The notes: generated by a model from the letters alone, not told the origin. 38,889 nucleotides of DNA from Chloroflexota bacterium (GCA_019873685.1 JAIOAT010000033.1:1-38889); one strand, 5' to 3'; counted from the first letter of the stretch, positions 8,649 through 18,303 are shown. A program made the numbers and translations.

Positions 8649-10430
8649 TCAAACAGTTGACGCCTCTTCCGACGCTGCGGGGATCGCATCCAGTTCCTGC
8701 TGCAGCCCGTTCACCTGTTCGGCCAGATCCTCCAGAACAGCCAGATCGCGCTGCGTATTTTCCGCCAGAACCGCAAAGTGGCTGAGCACCGGCTCCAGAA
8801 TCTGCCGCCCATACTGCAGCAGGCGGTTACGCTCGCGGTCGGTCAGTTCGGCCATCGCCCGGCGGTAGCCCTTTTCCAGCAGGTCAAGCTGGTTGGTGAA
8901 GTCCGCCTTCACATCGCGGCGCAGCCGTCGCCAGTAGTAGACAGCAAAAGCTCCGCCGCCGATGGCTACCGGGATGCCGATCACCGCGCCCAGCAGGGCG
9001 AAGGCATGTACGGTCAGCGCTCCCGGTGTAGCAATGCCCAGCGCCGCCGCCAGCGCCCCCAGCACACTCAGCCCGGCGCTGGAGCTGAAACCGGTCAGAT
9101 TCGCCTGGAACCGTTCCTGCATGACGGCCAGCATCTCAGCGTTGGAGTAGGCGCCCATCTCTGCATCGGCGATGGCAATCGCCTCCTGCAGGGCAACCCG
9201 CTGCTCGGTATAAACACTGCCGTCCACGCCGTGAACCTGCGCTTGAACCAGGTCCTGTAACTGGCTTAGCCGGGCGATGATGCCCTGCCAGTAGCGACGG
9301 TTGCTGTCAACCTGGGCGTTGACATAGTCACTGGCCAGGTCGGCGATCTGATCCAGCGAGCGCCCGATCACCTCCTCCACAAACTCTCGCTGCAGGGCCG
9401 CGGCATCCGGCGCCCGCCCTCTGATCCGCACCTTGAAGTGCCGGTCCACAAAGTCCATCCCACGCTGGCGCACTCCCTCGAAGATGCGTGCCAGTTCCTC
9501 TGTGCTGGTGCGCAGGCGCGAGTCCATGCTCTGGGCGTAGGTCTCCAGTTCCTGCTGAATCCGGTCGGTCTGCTCGCGGTTACGCCCGACCAACGCCAGT
9601 CGGTCGCGCAGAGCCTGCTGGCCATCCTCAATGCTGCGAGCCGCAAATTCCAGCTGAGTGCGCAGTTTCTGCCGGGCTGGCGGGACCTGAGCAAAGGTCG
9701 CCCGCAGGTGCGCCTGCACCGCCTCCAGCCCGCTATCCGCCTGCCCTTCCAGCGCCCGCCGTGCTGACACCATGAAGATCAACGGCTTGAGGTTCAGGCG
9801 CTGTTCGATCTGGGCCTGCACAAAACGCCGCACATCCGCCTGCTCCCGCGGAGCGAGCAGATCAATCTGATTCACCACCACGACCAGCTTCTTCCCGTAA
9901 TTGCGCAGCAACTCCATATACAGCCGGTCGGTCTCAGCAAAGGCATGCTTGGCCGAGAGCACAAAGATCACCAGATCGCTACGATGCAGAAAGCCACGGG
10001 CAGTTTGCTCGTGCCGCGCAAAGACCGAGCCAGTGCCCGGCGTATCGACCAGCACGATCCCCGGCCCGCCAACGTTCGGGTGCCCCCAGACGCGCACGCC
10101 ATCCGGACGCACCTCTGGCCGCCGGGTCGCCGTCTCGCTGTAACGGATCAGCTCAATGACTTCGGTGGTCGGCGTGATCCCGGTCGGCAACAGGTCATCC
10201 TGGAGCAAGGCGTTGATGAACGACGACTTGCCAGAGTTGAATTCGCCGACGACGACCACCATGAAGAACAGATCGCGCAGGTCATCCGCCACATCGCGCA
10301 GACGCCGACGAGCTTCCTCACCGTCGGGGAGCACACGCGCCAGCGCATCACCGATCTCATGCAGCAGTCGAATCTCCCGCTCGCGGAGCGCCGCCAGCGG
10401 GCCATCAAGCTTCAGCTCACTCACCACCAT
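8649..10430 (-). CDS. bacterial dynamin-like GTPase (second of a tandem pair)
   Basis: A 593-residue dynamin-family large GTPase. G1 is GEFNSGKSS (residues 62-70), the switch region contains the TPTTEV threonines, G3 is DTPGTGSVF and G4 is NQIDLL. A long helical stalk follows. A hydrophobic hairpin near the C-terminus (SVLGALAAALGIATPGAL and FALLGAVIGIPVAIGGGAFAVYYW) resembles the membrane paddle or TM hairpin of bacterial dynamins. These proteins bind, tubulate or fuse membranes. ATG 10430 has GGAG 6 nt upstream. It follows the first dynamin gene by 60 bases on the same strand, so the two probably form a heteromeric pair. Confidence 0.92.
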   Translation of the reverse strand: MVVSELKLDGPLAALREREIRLLHEIGDALARVLPDGEEARRRLRDVADDLRDLFFMVVVVGEFNSGKSSFINALLQDDLLPTGITPTTEVIELIRYSETATRRPEVRPDGVRVWGHPNVGGPGIVLVDTPGTGSVFARHEQTARGFLHRSDLVIFVLSAKHAFAETDRLYMELLRNYGKKLVVVVNQIDLLAPREQADVRRFVQAQIEQRLNLKPLIFMVSARRALEGQADSGLEAVQAHLRATFAQVPPARQKLRTQLEFAARSIEDGQQALRDRLALVGRNREQTDRIQQELETYAQSMDSRLRTSTEELARIFEGVRQRGMDFVDRHFKVRIRGRAPDAAALQREFVEEVIGRSLDQIADLASDYVNAQVDSNRRYWQGIIARLSQLQDLVQAQVHGVDGSVYTEQRVALQEAIAIADAEMGAYSNAEMLAVMQERFQANLTGFSSSAGLSVLGALAAALGIATPGALTVHAFALLGAVIGIPVAIGGGAFAVYYWRRLRRDVKADFTNQLDLLEKGYRRAMAELTDRERNRLLQYGRQILEPVLSHFAVLAENTQRDLAVLEDLAEQVNGLQQELDAIPAASEEASTV

Positions 10431-10490
10431 TCACACTCCACCACAATCCGTGCGCGCCCCCCCCGGCAACCAGTAAAGCATCCCGCCTCG

Positions 10491-12332
10491 TCAGGCCGGG
10501 CGCTCCCAGACACCGCCAATCTCCCCGGCAATGGCGGAAAGTTCGCCCTCCAGCCGGCGCAGGTCTGCCGCTAGCTCGCTCTGGCGGGTAACCTGGGCGT
10601 CGATTAACCGCGTGAAAGGCGCGGCGACATCCTGACGCAACTTGACGCCCTGGGCAATTTGCTCCTCGGCTGCTTCTCGCAAGACCGCCTGATACTGCCG
10701 GGACAGATCGACCATCCGCTCGCTGAAGCGCCGGGCCAGCTGATGCCCCCGGAAAGCCATTAACGCCACGCCCAGGAACATCAGCGCCAGCGCCCCCATC
10801 ACCAACAACAGAGGAGTCAACACATCCGACCAATCAACAGACAGCGTCCCCAGCAGAATCAGGGCCACGACGATCGCCAGTTCCCAGCCGGCCAGGAGCA
10901 CCAGCGCGTTGCGTACCGCCCGGTCTAGCCGCTCCGGCTCAACATGGCGGGCGCTGGCCGCGATCTCCTCCAGCCGTCCCCGCACCCGGCGGAGCGGCTC
11001 GCGATCGTAAGCGGCTGGCGCGCGCACTTCGCCGATCACCCGCGACCGCAGGACATCCGGCAGGTCGGCCAGCGCTTTGTTGGTGTACACCACCAGATCA
11101 TCGATGTCCTGCAGATCGCGCCCTTCCAGGCGCGGCCCCAGTTCCTCGACCAGCCCTGGCAGTTCATCCAGCGGAGCCAGCACTTCGTGCGTCGCAAAGG
11201 CCGCTTCGGCATGGCTGCGCGCGCCCAGCCGCCGCGCCAGCCCGCCCAGCCCGATCAATTCGCCCAGCCCGGCGGTCACCTGCGCCAGAGCGCGGGTCGG
11301 CTGGAATAGCTCGCGGATGGCGTCTTCGCCACGCTGAGCGGACTCAGCAAAGACTGCCGCCACATTGTCAAGCACGCCATCAACCAGGCGGCGTTGTTGC
11401 CCCCGCCCGGCCTCGATCTGCGCGTCGATGTTCTCCTGCACGCTGCGATAACGATCAAGCGCCCGCTGCTGCACCTGCACCTGTTGCTCGGCCTCGGTCA
11501 GCACATGGCGGGCGATCTGCAGCGGTGTCTGGAGCTTCTGGCGGAGCCGCTCCCGGTCATCCAGCGCCCGCGTGAGGAATTCTTCCAGTGCGGCCATACC
11601 GCTGGCCTGCCAGCTGGCCACATCCGGCGGTTGCACCTGGCGGCTTGCCAGGCCCTGCCGGGCCGACAACAGAAACACCGGCGGCTCCCCGCCAAGATGG
11701 AGCGCGCACTGGTTCTCCACAAATGTTTGCACCGTCCGGCGCTGTTCTTCTTCCAGCAGGTCGATCTGGTTGACCAGCACCAGTACATTCTTGCCATAGC
11801 TCTTTAGAGCTGCAAGATACTCCAGGTTGCTGGCGGTGAGCACGCGGGTGGCCAGCATCACCATCACCACCCAATCGCTGCGATGCAGAAAGGAATCGGT
11901 GCGGGCGCTGTGCTGGGCAAAGACCGATTCCAGGCCGGGGGTATCGACCAGACTGATAGTCTTAAGCAGATCAGCCGGGTAAAACACGGTCTCAATCCCG
12001 TCCTGGCTGGTCATGCGTTCCAGGCTGGCCCCATGCCGCAGGATAGTGACATGGTCGGTCGTGGGCACCGGCCCGGTGGGCAACACTTCAGCGCCCAGCA
12101 GGGCGTTGATGATCGTCGACTTCCCCGCGCCAAAAGGCCCGATCAGGGTCAGCAGAAACGGATGATCGGTGTGGAAGACCGCGTCCCGCGCCTGATCGAT
12201 CACCGCCGGAGACAGGCCATCGACGCGCGGCAGGGTATCCAGCAGCCGCAGCAAGACCTCATTCTCGCGGCGGCGCAGACCATCGTAGGCCAGCAGAATG
12301 TCCGGTGTCGCAGCGAACAGCCGGGAGATCAC
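10491..12332 (-). CDS. bacterial dynamin-like GTPase (first of a tandem pair)
   Basis: A 613-residue dynamin-family GTPase. G1 is GPFGAGKST (residues 65-73), the switch I threonines are in PVPTTDHV, G3 is DTPGLESVF and G4 is NQIDLL. A helical stalk follows. Two hydrophobic segments around residues 480-530 (LLAGWELAIVVALILLG and PLLLVMGALALMFLGVALMAF) would anchor it in the membrane. The start is GTG 12332 with GGAG about 10 nt upstream. It resembles its neighbour only in architecture and motifs; many residues differ, so this is not a recent duplication. A likely role is membrane repair, fusion or stress response, inferred from the family. Confidence 0.92.
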   Translation of the reverse strand: MISRLFAATPDILLAYDGLRRRENEVLLRLLDTLPRVDGLSPAVIDQARDAVFHTDHPFLLTLIGPFGAGKSTIINALLGAEVLPTGPVPTTDHVTILRHGASLERMTSQDGIETVFYPADLLKTISLVDTPGLESVFAQHSARTDSFLHRSDWVVMVMLATRVLTASNLEYLAALKSYGKNVLVLVNQIDLLEEEQRRTVQTFVENQCALHLGGEPPVFLLSARQGLASRQVQPPDVASWQASGMAALEEFLTRALDDRERLRQKLQTPLQIARHVLTEAEQQVQVQQRALDRYRSVQENIDAQIEAGRGQQRRLVDGVLDNVAAVFAESAQRGEDAIRELFQPTRALAQVTAGLGELIGLGGLARRLGARSHAEAAFATHEVLAPLDELPGLVEELGPRLEGRDLQDIDDLVVYTNKALADLPDVLRSRVIGEVRAPAAYDREPLRRVRGRLEEIAASARHVEPERLDRAVRNALVLLAGWELAIVVALILLGTLSVDWSDVLTPLLLVMGALALMFLGVALMAFRGHQLARRFSERMVDLSRQYQAVLREAAEEQIAQGVKLRQDVAAPFTRLIDAQVTRQSELAADLRRLEGELSAIAGEIGGVWERPA

Positions 12333-12403
12333 AGTTCAGTACTCCAATCCAGACGGCGCAAAGCTCAGCATACCGCGTTTGAGACCGGGCGACAATAAGC
12401 GTG

Positions 12404-12682
12404 TCAGGCGTTTGAGCGACGCCCACCGTACCCCGGCCCCAGCCGGAAGTAATCGTAATTGGCCTGAATATCGGCTTTCAGGAAGTCAGGGACGGTTGAC
12501 TCCGGCCAGATGGCGTTATAGGGACAGGCGTCCACACAGGCGCCACAATCGATGCAGGCGTCCGGATCAATGTAGTAGTACGGCCACTGCTCAGGCGGCT
12601 GGCCGGGGACGATGCAATCTACCGGGCATACCCGCACACAGCCGCCAGAGCGATTGCACAGGCCGGTGATCACATGAGTCAT
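12404..12682 (-). CDS. 8Fe-type (2x[4Fe-4S]) ferredoxin
   Basis: A 92-residue electron carrier. The first cluster motif is CNRSGGCVRVCPVDC near the N-terminus; the second is CIDCGACVDACP, followed by YNAIWPE. The pattern resembles bacterial FdxA-type ferredoxins. A longer frame begins at 12754. ATG 12682 (MTHVITGLC) is chosen for its strong GGGAGGA site and because the extra residues have no family match. It ends 71 bases before the first dynamin gene and is probably an independent housekeeping redox protein. Its partner enzyme is not in the window. Confidence 0.9.
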   Translation of the reverse strand: MTHVITGLCNRSGGCVRVCPVDCIVPGQPPEQWPYYYIDPDACIDCGACVDACPYNAIWPESTVPDFLKADIQANYDYFRLGPGYGGRRSNA

Positions 12683-12897
12683 GATTCCTCCCTGATGCCC
12701 TGCCCCATTGCCGGTTGCTGTAATGCCCGGCTGATGCCTTTGCCAGTCCAACACTCACAAACTGCCCAGCAGGAGATCACAATTTCAGTGTGAGTTTGAG
12801 CAGCTTTGTGGTAACATCTTTCCGGCGTTTTCCAGTGCAAAGCCAACTGTCACAGGCCACCACAATCCAGGTGTGGATGCAATAAGGAGAACCGTCT

Positions 12898-14049
12898 ATG
12901 CGTATCGCCGTACTGACCGGCGGGGGTGATGTGCCGGGACTCAACCCCGCCATCAAAGCCATTGTAAACCGTGCTATTGACAACGGCTATGAAGTTCTCG
13001 GCATCCGGCGGGGCTGGGCCGGCCTGCTGGAATACAACCTCGAGGATGACCGCGAAAACTGGCGCTGCGTCGTCCCGCTCGACCGTCAGGCTGTGCGCCG
13101 GGTGGACCGCACCGGTGGCACCTTCCTGCACACCTCCCGGACCAACCCTGCCCGCGTCAAGCCCAACGCCATCCCGGAATTCCTGCGGGAAGAGGGCAAG
13201 GTGTACGAAGGCCCCCAGGACTTCACGCCGCATGTGCTGAAGGTGATTGAGGCGCTGGGGATTGACTGCCTGATCCCGATCGGCGGCGATGACACCCTGA
13301 GCTACGGTGAGCGGCTGCACAACGAAGGCGTGCGCGTGATCGCCATCCCCAAGACAATGGACAACGACGTCTATGGGACCGACTATTGCATCGGCTTCTC
13401 CACCGCCGTGACCCGCAGCGTGCAATTCATCCACAATCTGCGTACCGCTGCCGGTTCGCACGAACGGATCGCCATTGTCGAGCTGTTTGGCCGCAACTCC
13501 GGTGAGACTTCGCTGATCTCCGCCTACCTGGCCGGCGTCGACCGCGCCCTGATCTCCGAGGTGCCCTTCAACATCGAGCGCGTCGCTGAACTGATCCTCA
13601 AGGACAAGCGCGACAACCCCAGCAACTACGCCATGCTGACCATCTCCGAGGGCGCGCACCAGCAGGGTGGTATCCCCGTTGAGTATGGCGAGGAAGACGC
13701 TTACGGCCACCGCAAGCTCGGCGGCATCGGCGAGATCGTCGGCGAGGAGATTAAGGCCCTGACCGGCGAAAACATCCTCTACCAGAAGATCGGCTATCTG
13801 ATGCGCTCCGGCGCCCCGGATTCGCTCGACCTGATGGTCGCAGCCAACTACGCCCAGATGGCCATGGGACTGGTGGAACGCGGCGAATCGGGCCGCCTGG
13901 TTTGCCTGCAGCGCGGCGTCTACAGCGACATCCCGATCTCGACGCTGTCGCAGGGCATCAAGCGGGTTAACGTGCCGGAACTGTATGACATCGAGGAATA
14001 CCGGCCCAAGATCCGCCACGTCTTCGGCATGCCGATGTTCCTGACCTAA
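12898..14049 (+). CDS. 6-phosphofructokinase with pyrophosphate-type active-site residues
   Basis: A 383-residue PFK-family enzyme that phosphorylates fructose 6-phosphate in glycolysis. The phosphate loop is [10 protein letters not shown] (residues 7-16). GGDD at 129-132 and PKTMDND at 151-157 are the key motifs. ATP-dependent PfkA normally has GGDG(S) and PGTIDND. An Asp at the second-Gly position (D132) together with Lys (K152) is the known signature of PPi-dependent PFK. Substrate-binding GRNSGETS is also present. ATG 12898 has AAGGAG about 9 nt upstream. The 215-base gap before it (12683-12897, divergent with the ferredoxin) holds no gene and no convincing promoter. Phosphoryl donor is inferred from motifs only. 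Confidence 0.9.
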   Translation: MRIAVLTGGGDVPGLNPAIKAIVNRAIDNGYEVLGIRRGWAGLLEYNLEDDRENWRCVVPLDRQAVRRVDRTGGTFLHTSRTNPARVKPNAIPEFLREEGKVYEGPQDFTPHVLKVIEALGIDCLIPIGGDDTLSYGERLHNEGVRVIAIPKTMDNDVYGTDYCIGFSTAVTRSVQFIHNLRTAAGSHERIAIVELFGRNSGETSLISAYLAGVDRALISEVPFNIERVAELILKDKRDNPSNYAMLTISEGAHQQGGIPVEYGEEDAYGHRKLGGIGEIVGEEIKALTGENILYQKIGYLMRSGAPDSLDLMVAANYAQMAMGLVERGESGRLVCLQRGVYSDIPISTLSQGIKRVNVPELYDIEEYRPKIRHVFGMPMFLT

Positions 14050-14087
14050 ACCGCAGCAACCCGCCTTACCCACGTTGTAAATCACAC

Positions 14088-14113
14088 GCCGGGGCGCTCA
14101 TCAGCGCCCCGGC
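14088..14113. terminator. hairpin terminator between PFK and glycosyltransferase genes
   Basis: A perfect 11-bp stem (GCCGGGGCGCT at 14088-14098 with 14103-14113) has a CATC loop and is followed by CTTGTTC. It lies 38 bases after the PFK stop and just before the stop of the convergent glycosyltransferase gene. It can serve both strands. Confidence 0.85.
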
Positions 14114-14118
14114 CTTGT

Positions 14119-15681
14119 TCAGACTTTCTTAGTGACTCTGAACTGGATCGGCATACCCAGCAGAAGCAGCGTCTGCGCCTGGATGGTCGGGATGGCCAGC
14201 ACCACCAGCGTCAACAGAGGCAACAGCGGAAAACTCAGGAGCGTTGCCAGGACATCCCGCAGCGTCCAGGGGCGCGGACGCGGCGGGCGTTGCAGGATAT
14301 CCAGGATCATCACCACTGCACCCAGGATCGAGACGATAGCCAGCGAAATCTGCAGCAGCAGAAAGAACGGCGTATTCCATTCGGCAACGAAAAGCTCCGG
14401 GTAGAGCACAAAGACCAGCTGCGGCCCTACCGTCATGATCACCCAGCCCGCCCCGGCCAGGATGATGTCGTGAGCGACGCGGAAGAACAGCCGCACCCCC
14501 GTCCACAGCGGAATTTCTGGATACTCGATGATCCGGGCCAGCGTGTACCCGACCTCTTTCGACCCCCAGGCGTGGCGCACCGACTGCTGGTAGCGGTTCT
14601 TGAGGCTTTCCCACAGAGTCTCACCAGCGGTCGCCTCCCCGGAAAATGGCAGGAAGACCCGCTCCAGCTTGACCAGCCCCTCCCGCTGAAAGAAGGCCTT
14701 GATAAACATGTGCCATTCGTCGGCAATGACATCGCCATCCCAGTACCCGACTCCATCCAGCAGGCGCAGGCTGAGCGAATAGGACGACATCGGCAGCGGA
14801 ATCCAGCCCGGCGCGGAAAGATAGGCCAGCTCCCAGGCGGACGAATACGCGTGCACCAGCGCGATTGCCGCGCTGATGTTCCAGATGTTGTTATGGTAGC
14901 GGATCGGCGCCTGCCAGAAGCGCAGATGGCGCTGTGGATTCAGGGCAAACAGTGTGGTCAGGCAGGCAAAGTGCTGCGGATGCCAGAGGGTATCGGCGTC
15001 CATCGTCGTGACCAGAATGTGATCGATGTTGTAGCCTTCCTCATCCACCAGGCGGCGCTTGATCCAGCGTGCCGCCCAGGCTTCGTTGGCCGACTTGCAC
15101 TGCATCTCACCGGGCAAACCCTTGGGATGGATCGTGTAATAGACGCTGGCAAAGCGGGAGCGATACTGCTCCTGCAGTGTCCTGGCCTTGCTGGCCGCCT
15201 CCGGGTCTGCCCCTTCCATCGCCAGGACAACCGTCATGCGGGTGACGGCATCCTCCTGGCGGGAGAGCGCGTCCAGGGTGCGGCACAGCACCTGCACCGG
15301 CTCTTTGTAGTTGGGGATGATCACCACATGGTGGACAAACTCGCGGGGGATGCTGCCCGGCCCGGCCCGGCGCTGATATTCCGCCACCCAGTCGATCTGC
15401 TCCCACTGGCGGATGCGCCGCAGCCCGATCACATTGGCTGCCGCCCCGACTACAAAGCGCAACGCCGTATAGAAGCCCAGCACCGCCGCCAGGCCCACCA
15501 CCACGCGGGGGCGGAGGACTGCCCCGGCCACCGTCAGCAATAGCGCCAGCCAGGCCAAAAAACCGGGAATGCCATCCAGCACCTGCTCCGGGATGGCTGG
15601 AGGCGGCGAACCAGTCCAGATGGAACGCCCCACGCCAAACTGGACGCTATTCCGCCGGGTACCACTCGAACGATATGGCAT
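14119..15681 (-). CDS. membrane family-2 glycosyltransferase
   Basis: A 520-residue protein. An N-terminal hydrophobic region (LAWLALLLTVAGAVL and VVVGLAAVLGFYTALRFVVG) precedes a cytosolic GT-A domain. That domain has VVIIPNYKEPVQVL, the metal-binding TTMDADTLW (DAD) and an acceptor-site segment VIADEWHMFI. QQSVRHAWG is the equivalent of the processive Q-x-x-R-W motif. Two or three C-terminal membrane helices follow (AHDIILAGAGWVIMTV, FFLLLQISLAIVSILGAVVMIL, LLPLLTLVVLAIPTI). It probably transfers a sugar to a lipid or growing polysaccharide at the membrane; donor and product are unknown. ATG 15681 has an AGGATAGG-like site. Confidence 0.88.
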   Translation of the reverse strand: MPYRSSGTRRNSVQFGVGRSIWTGSPPPAIPEQVLDGIPGFLAWLALLLTVAGAVLRPRVVVGLAAVLGFYTALRFVVGAAANVIGLRRIRQWEQIDWVAEYQRRAGPGSIPREFVHHVVIIPNYKEPVQVLCRTLDALSRQEDAVTRMTVVLAMEGADPEAASKARTLQEQYRSRFASVYYTIHPKGLPGEMQCKSANEAWAARWIKRRLVDEEGYNIDHILVTTMDADTLWHPQHFACLTTLFALNPQRHLRFWQAPIRYHNNIWNISAAIALVHAYSSAWELAYLSAPGWIPLPMSSYSLSLRLLDGVGYWDGDVIADEWHMFIKAFFQREGLVKLERVFLPFSGEATAGETLWESLKNRYQQSVRHAWGSKEVGYTLARIIEYPEIPLWTGVRLFFRVAHDIILAGAGWVIMTVGPQLVFVLYPELFVAEWNTPFFLLLQISLAIVSILGAVVMILDILQRPPRPRPWTLRDVLATLLSFPLLPLLTLVVLAIPTIQAQTLLLLGMPIQFRVTKKV

Positions 15682-15781
15682 GACTGCCGCCTATCCTGCC
15701 CTGCAGCGGGCGCGTGAACAGAGCCACCGCTGGCCGCTGTATCCGCGCCACGGAAACGTACCACCGTCAAACAAGGCGGCG

Positions 15782-15812
15782 ATTATAACAGAAGACCTGC
15801 AGCATCGGGCAA
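15782..15812 (-). promoter_or_regulatory. putative extended -10 promoter for the glycosyltransferase gene
   Basis: On the minus strand TGTTATAAT (TATAAT at 15787-15782) is a consensus extended -10. A possible TTGCCC -35 lies 19 nt upstream (15812-15807). It sits in the 143-base gap between the lipoprotein stop and the glycosyltransferase start. It would give a leader of about 94 nt. Confidence 0.5.
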
Positions 15813-15824
15813 CAGCCCTGGCCG

Positions 15825-17021
15825 CTATTCCCGCGACTCCAGCAACAGCGTCAGCGCAAACGTGCCGCTGGTCGTTCCCCGTGTTTCCTGGAAACGAGTT
15901 GCCAGGATGACGTATTCGCCAGTCGCCGGAAGCCGGAAGCCACTGATTTGCGCGTTGGTTGTCGTCGGGTCAGCCGGGCTGGGCGCGTCGTCGTTGGCGG
16001 CCAGTTCGTGCCCGGCCATATCCATCAGCCGCAAGTAGGGATCCAGGCTATCAGCCGGATTCAGGCGGGCCAGGCTGATTCTGACTACTTCGCCCTGCTG
16101 CCCGCTGAAGGTGTAGGCGACGACGGGCGAGCTATCGTTGATCACACCGACAACCGTCTGCCCGTAGGCGATCCGCTGCGGCCCTGCCGGTGTCGGCGTC
16201 GCGCCAACCGGCATCTCGATGCGCCTCAGTGTCAACATAAACTCCCCGCTGGTCGTCCCGGCGCCGCGCTGGAAGCGTGTGGCGACGATGGTGTACACGC
16301 CGCTCGCTGGCAGACGGAACTGCTCGATTCGCGAATCAGAAGGCACCGGTCCCGGCGCGTCATCATTCATCGCCAGCTCATGGCCAGCGGAATCCAGCAG
16401 CGCCAGGACGGTATCCAGGTCTCCGCTTTGCCGCTCCAGCCTAATCGTGATGACATCCCCCCGGTTGCCCGCAAACGTAAAGATACGCTCCGGCTGCACA
16501 TTGGAGATACTGCCAGTCGCCACATCCCCATAGGCGATCTGCTGCGGGCCGATCGGCGTTGGTGCAATCGTCGGCAGCGGCGTCCGGGTAAAGGTGGGCG
16601 GTAGCGTCCGGGTCGCTGTGGGCGACGCCGTCCGGGTGGGCGATGGCGTATCTGTCGCCGTGGCTGCCTGCGTGGGCGGTTCGGTCGGCAGCGGCGTAAC
16701 AGTAGGAGCGGGAGGCATCGTTGGCAGCGGCAACGGCGTATTGGTCGGGGCAGAAGGCACGGTTGGCAGCGGCGATGGCATACCGGTCGGGGGGACAGGG
16801 GATAACGGCGGGCGCGTGGGCGGCAGGGTCGGTTCCGGTGTGGCGGTCTCGACTGCCGCGGCTATCGCCAGCAACGTAGGCGAAGGCCCGGCCGTCACCG
16901 GGACTCGCGTCGGCAGCACCGCGCCGCTACGCAGCGCCGGCGCGTTGACCAGCGTGCAGCCTGCCAGCAGGCAGACCGCCATCCCGCAGATAAGCGCCAT
17001 GCGCCCCGGCAGCCCTTTCAT
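15825..17021 (-). CDS. lipoprotein with Pro/Thr linker and two PPC (pre-peptidase C-terminal) domains
   Basis: A 398-residue exported lipoprotein. The signal peptide ends in the lipobox CLLAGC, with the Cys at about residue 22. A long Pro/Thr/Leu-rich low-complexity linker follows. Two tandem beta-sandwich PPC-type repeats come next. The first starts IAYGDVATGSISN and the second IAYGQTVVGVIND. Each contains a GHELA-NDDAP segment and ends in a VATRFQ/LATRFQ strand and GTTSG. PPC domains usually aid secretion or binding of extracellular enzymes, but no enzyme domain is fused here. ATG 17021 is preferred to the upstream GTG because GAGG precedes it. It follows ddl by 91 bases and may be part of the same transcript. 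Confidence 0.87.
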   Translation of the reverse strand: MKGLPGRMALICGMAVCLLAGCTLVNAPALRSGAVLPTRVPVTAGPSPTLLAIAAAVETATPEPTLPPTRPPLSPVPPTGMPSPLPTVPSAPTNTPLPLPTMPPAPTVTPLPTEPPTQAATATDTPSPTRTASPTATRTLPPTFTRTPLPTIAPTPIGPQQIAYGDVATGSISNVQPERIFTFAGNRGDVITIRLERQSGDLDTVLALLDSAGHELAMNDDAPGPVPSDSRIEQFRLPASGVYTIVATRFQRGAGTTSGEFMLTLRRIEMPVGATPTPAGPQRIAYGQTVVGVINDSSPVVAYTFSGQQGEVVRISLARLNPADSLDPYLRLMDMAGHELAANDDAPSPADPTTTNAQISGFRLPATGEYVILATRFQETRGTTSGTFALTLLLESRE

Positions 17022-17112
17022 CTCGTCCCTCACCTTCACACTGTGCGACGATCCAGGCTACCCTGATTGTATAGTAAGCTGGCAAGCGGCGGCGAGTCGC
17101 TTCGCCTGCGCC

Positions 17113-18303
17113 TTAACTCTTGATCCCTTTGACGCCCTTCAAGCCTTTGGCAGCGGCATGAGCCACCAGCCCGGTTTTGTAGTTGTAGCGAGTCTGGCGC
17201 TTTTGCGCATGCGCCTCAAAGGCCAGCCGGATCAGTTCATCAACCAGGTTGCGCGGTGAAAGCCCCTCCGCTTCCCACAGGTAAAAGGCCAGGGAGCCGG
17301 GCATGGTATTGATCTCGTTGACCACGACCTGCCCGTCCTTCTCCCGTACCAGGAAGTCGACTCGCGCAGTGCCCCGCCCGCTAATCGCTTTGAACGCGGC
17401 CACAGCCGTCTGCTGAATGTGGCGGGTCAATTCCTCGCTGATTGGCGCGGGAATCTTGCGCTCAGCGCCCTTCATCCCGCCGCCTTCCCGCATGTACTTC
17501 TCTTCGTAGGTCAGGAACTCTTCCCAGGTAATCGGCTGCTCACACACCGACGGGCGTACGTCGTCGTCATTGCCCAGCACCGCGCAATTGACTTCGATCG
17601 CGCCTTCCAGCGCCGGCTCGACCAGGACACGCTGGTCAAAGTTAGCCGCCACATCAATGTAATTACCCAGCGCCTCGCGATCGGTCACGCGGGCAATACC
17701 AATGCTGGAGCCAAGCGTCGCCGGTTTGACAAACACCGGATAGGCGAAACGCCCTTCCAGCCGATCCAGGACAGCCTCCCGCGCCCGGACCCACTCCGTG
17801 CGGCGCACCACCTCCCACGGCAGCACAGCAATCCCATGCGCTGAAAGCACCGTCTTGGTCATCGCCTTGTCGATGGCAATGGCCGAGGCCAGCACGCCGC
17901 AACCGACATAAGGCAGATCGACCAGCTCAAAGAGGCCCTGCAGCGTGCCGTCCTCCCCGTGTGAGCCATGCACCACCGGGAAGAGCACGTCCAGTTTGCG
18001 CAGCGTATTGCGGCCCACCAGCCCGGAGATCGGCGGGATGATCAGGCCCTTGAAATCCGTGCTACAGCTCAGCACGGCTTCCTTGATGCCCAGCATTTCT
18101 GCCACGCGGTCGCCCTCAAAGCTATTGATGTCGCGCAGTGGATCGCCAACCAGCCAGCCGCCTTCCCGCGTGATATAGACCGGCACAACGCTATACCGAT
18201 CGGGGTCCAGCGCCCGCATGACCTGTTGCGCCGTCACGATCGACACATCGTGCTCCACCGACCGGCTGCCAAAGATCACCCCAACCGTCAATTTCGTGGT
18301 CAT
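17113..18303 (-). CDS. ddl: D-alanine--D-alanine ligase
   Basis: A 396-residue ATP-grasp ligase that joins two D-alanines for peptidoglycan precursors. The N-terminal GVIFGSRSVEHDVS motif, HGSHGEDGTLQGLFEL, the ATP-grasp lysine segment PVFVKPATLGSSIGIARV and the metal-binding end ARVDFLV...VVNEINTMPGSL are all present. It is about 30-40 residues longer than typical Ddl. It carries a central insert and a short Lys/Gly-rich C-terminal tail (AAAKGLKGVKGIKS). The ATG at 18303 is chosen over a TTG two codons upstream because AGGAG has better spacing. It lies downstream of murF in the murA-hydrolase-murF-ddl run, consistent with wall synthesis. Confidence 0.95.
   Translation of the reverse strand: MTTKLTVGVIFGSRSVEHDVSIVTAQQVMRALDPDRYSVVPVYITREGGWLVGDPLRDINSFEGDRVAEMLGIKEAVLSCSTDFKGLIIPPISGLVGRNTLRKLDVLFPVVHGSHGEDGTLQGLFELVDLPYVGCGVLASAIAIDKAMTKTVLSAHGIAVLPWEVVRRTEWVRAREAVLDRLEGRFAYPVFVKPATLGSSIGIARVTDREALGNYIDVAANFDQRVLVEPALEGAIEVNCAVLGNDDDVRPSVCEQPITWEEFLTYEEKYMREGGGMKGAERKIPAPISEELTRHIQQTAVAAFKAISGRGTARVDFLVREKDGQVVVNEINTMPGSLAFYLWEAEGLSPRNLVDELIRLAFEAHAQKRQTRYNYKTGLVAHAAAKGLKGVKGIKS

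Noticed and set aside
12683..12897. Possible small RNA or promoter in the ferredoxin-PFK gap
   Set aside because: No well-spaced -35/-10 pair, terminator hairpin or conserved fold could be supported.
12850..14085. Long antisense frame opposite the phosphofructokinase gene
   Set aside because: No domain is visible and it covers a well-supported PFK gene exactly.
16594..16900. Apparent tandem repeat in DNA
   Set aside because: It is the Pro/Thr/Leu-rich linker of the PPC lipoprotein, not a CRISPR array; repeat units are irregular and coding.
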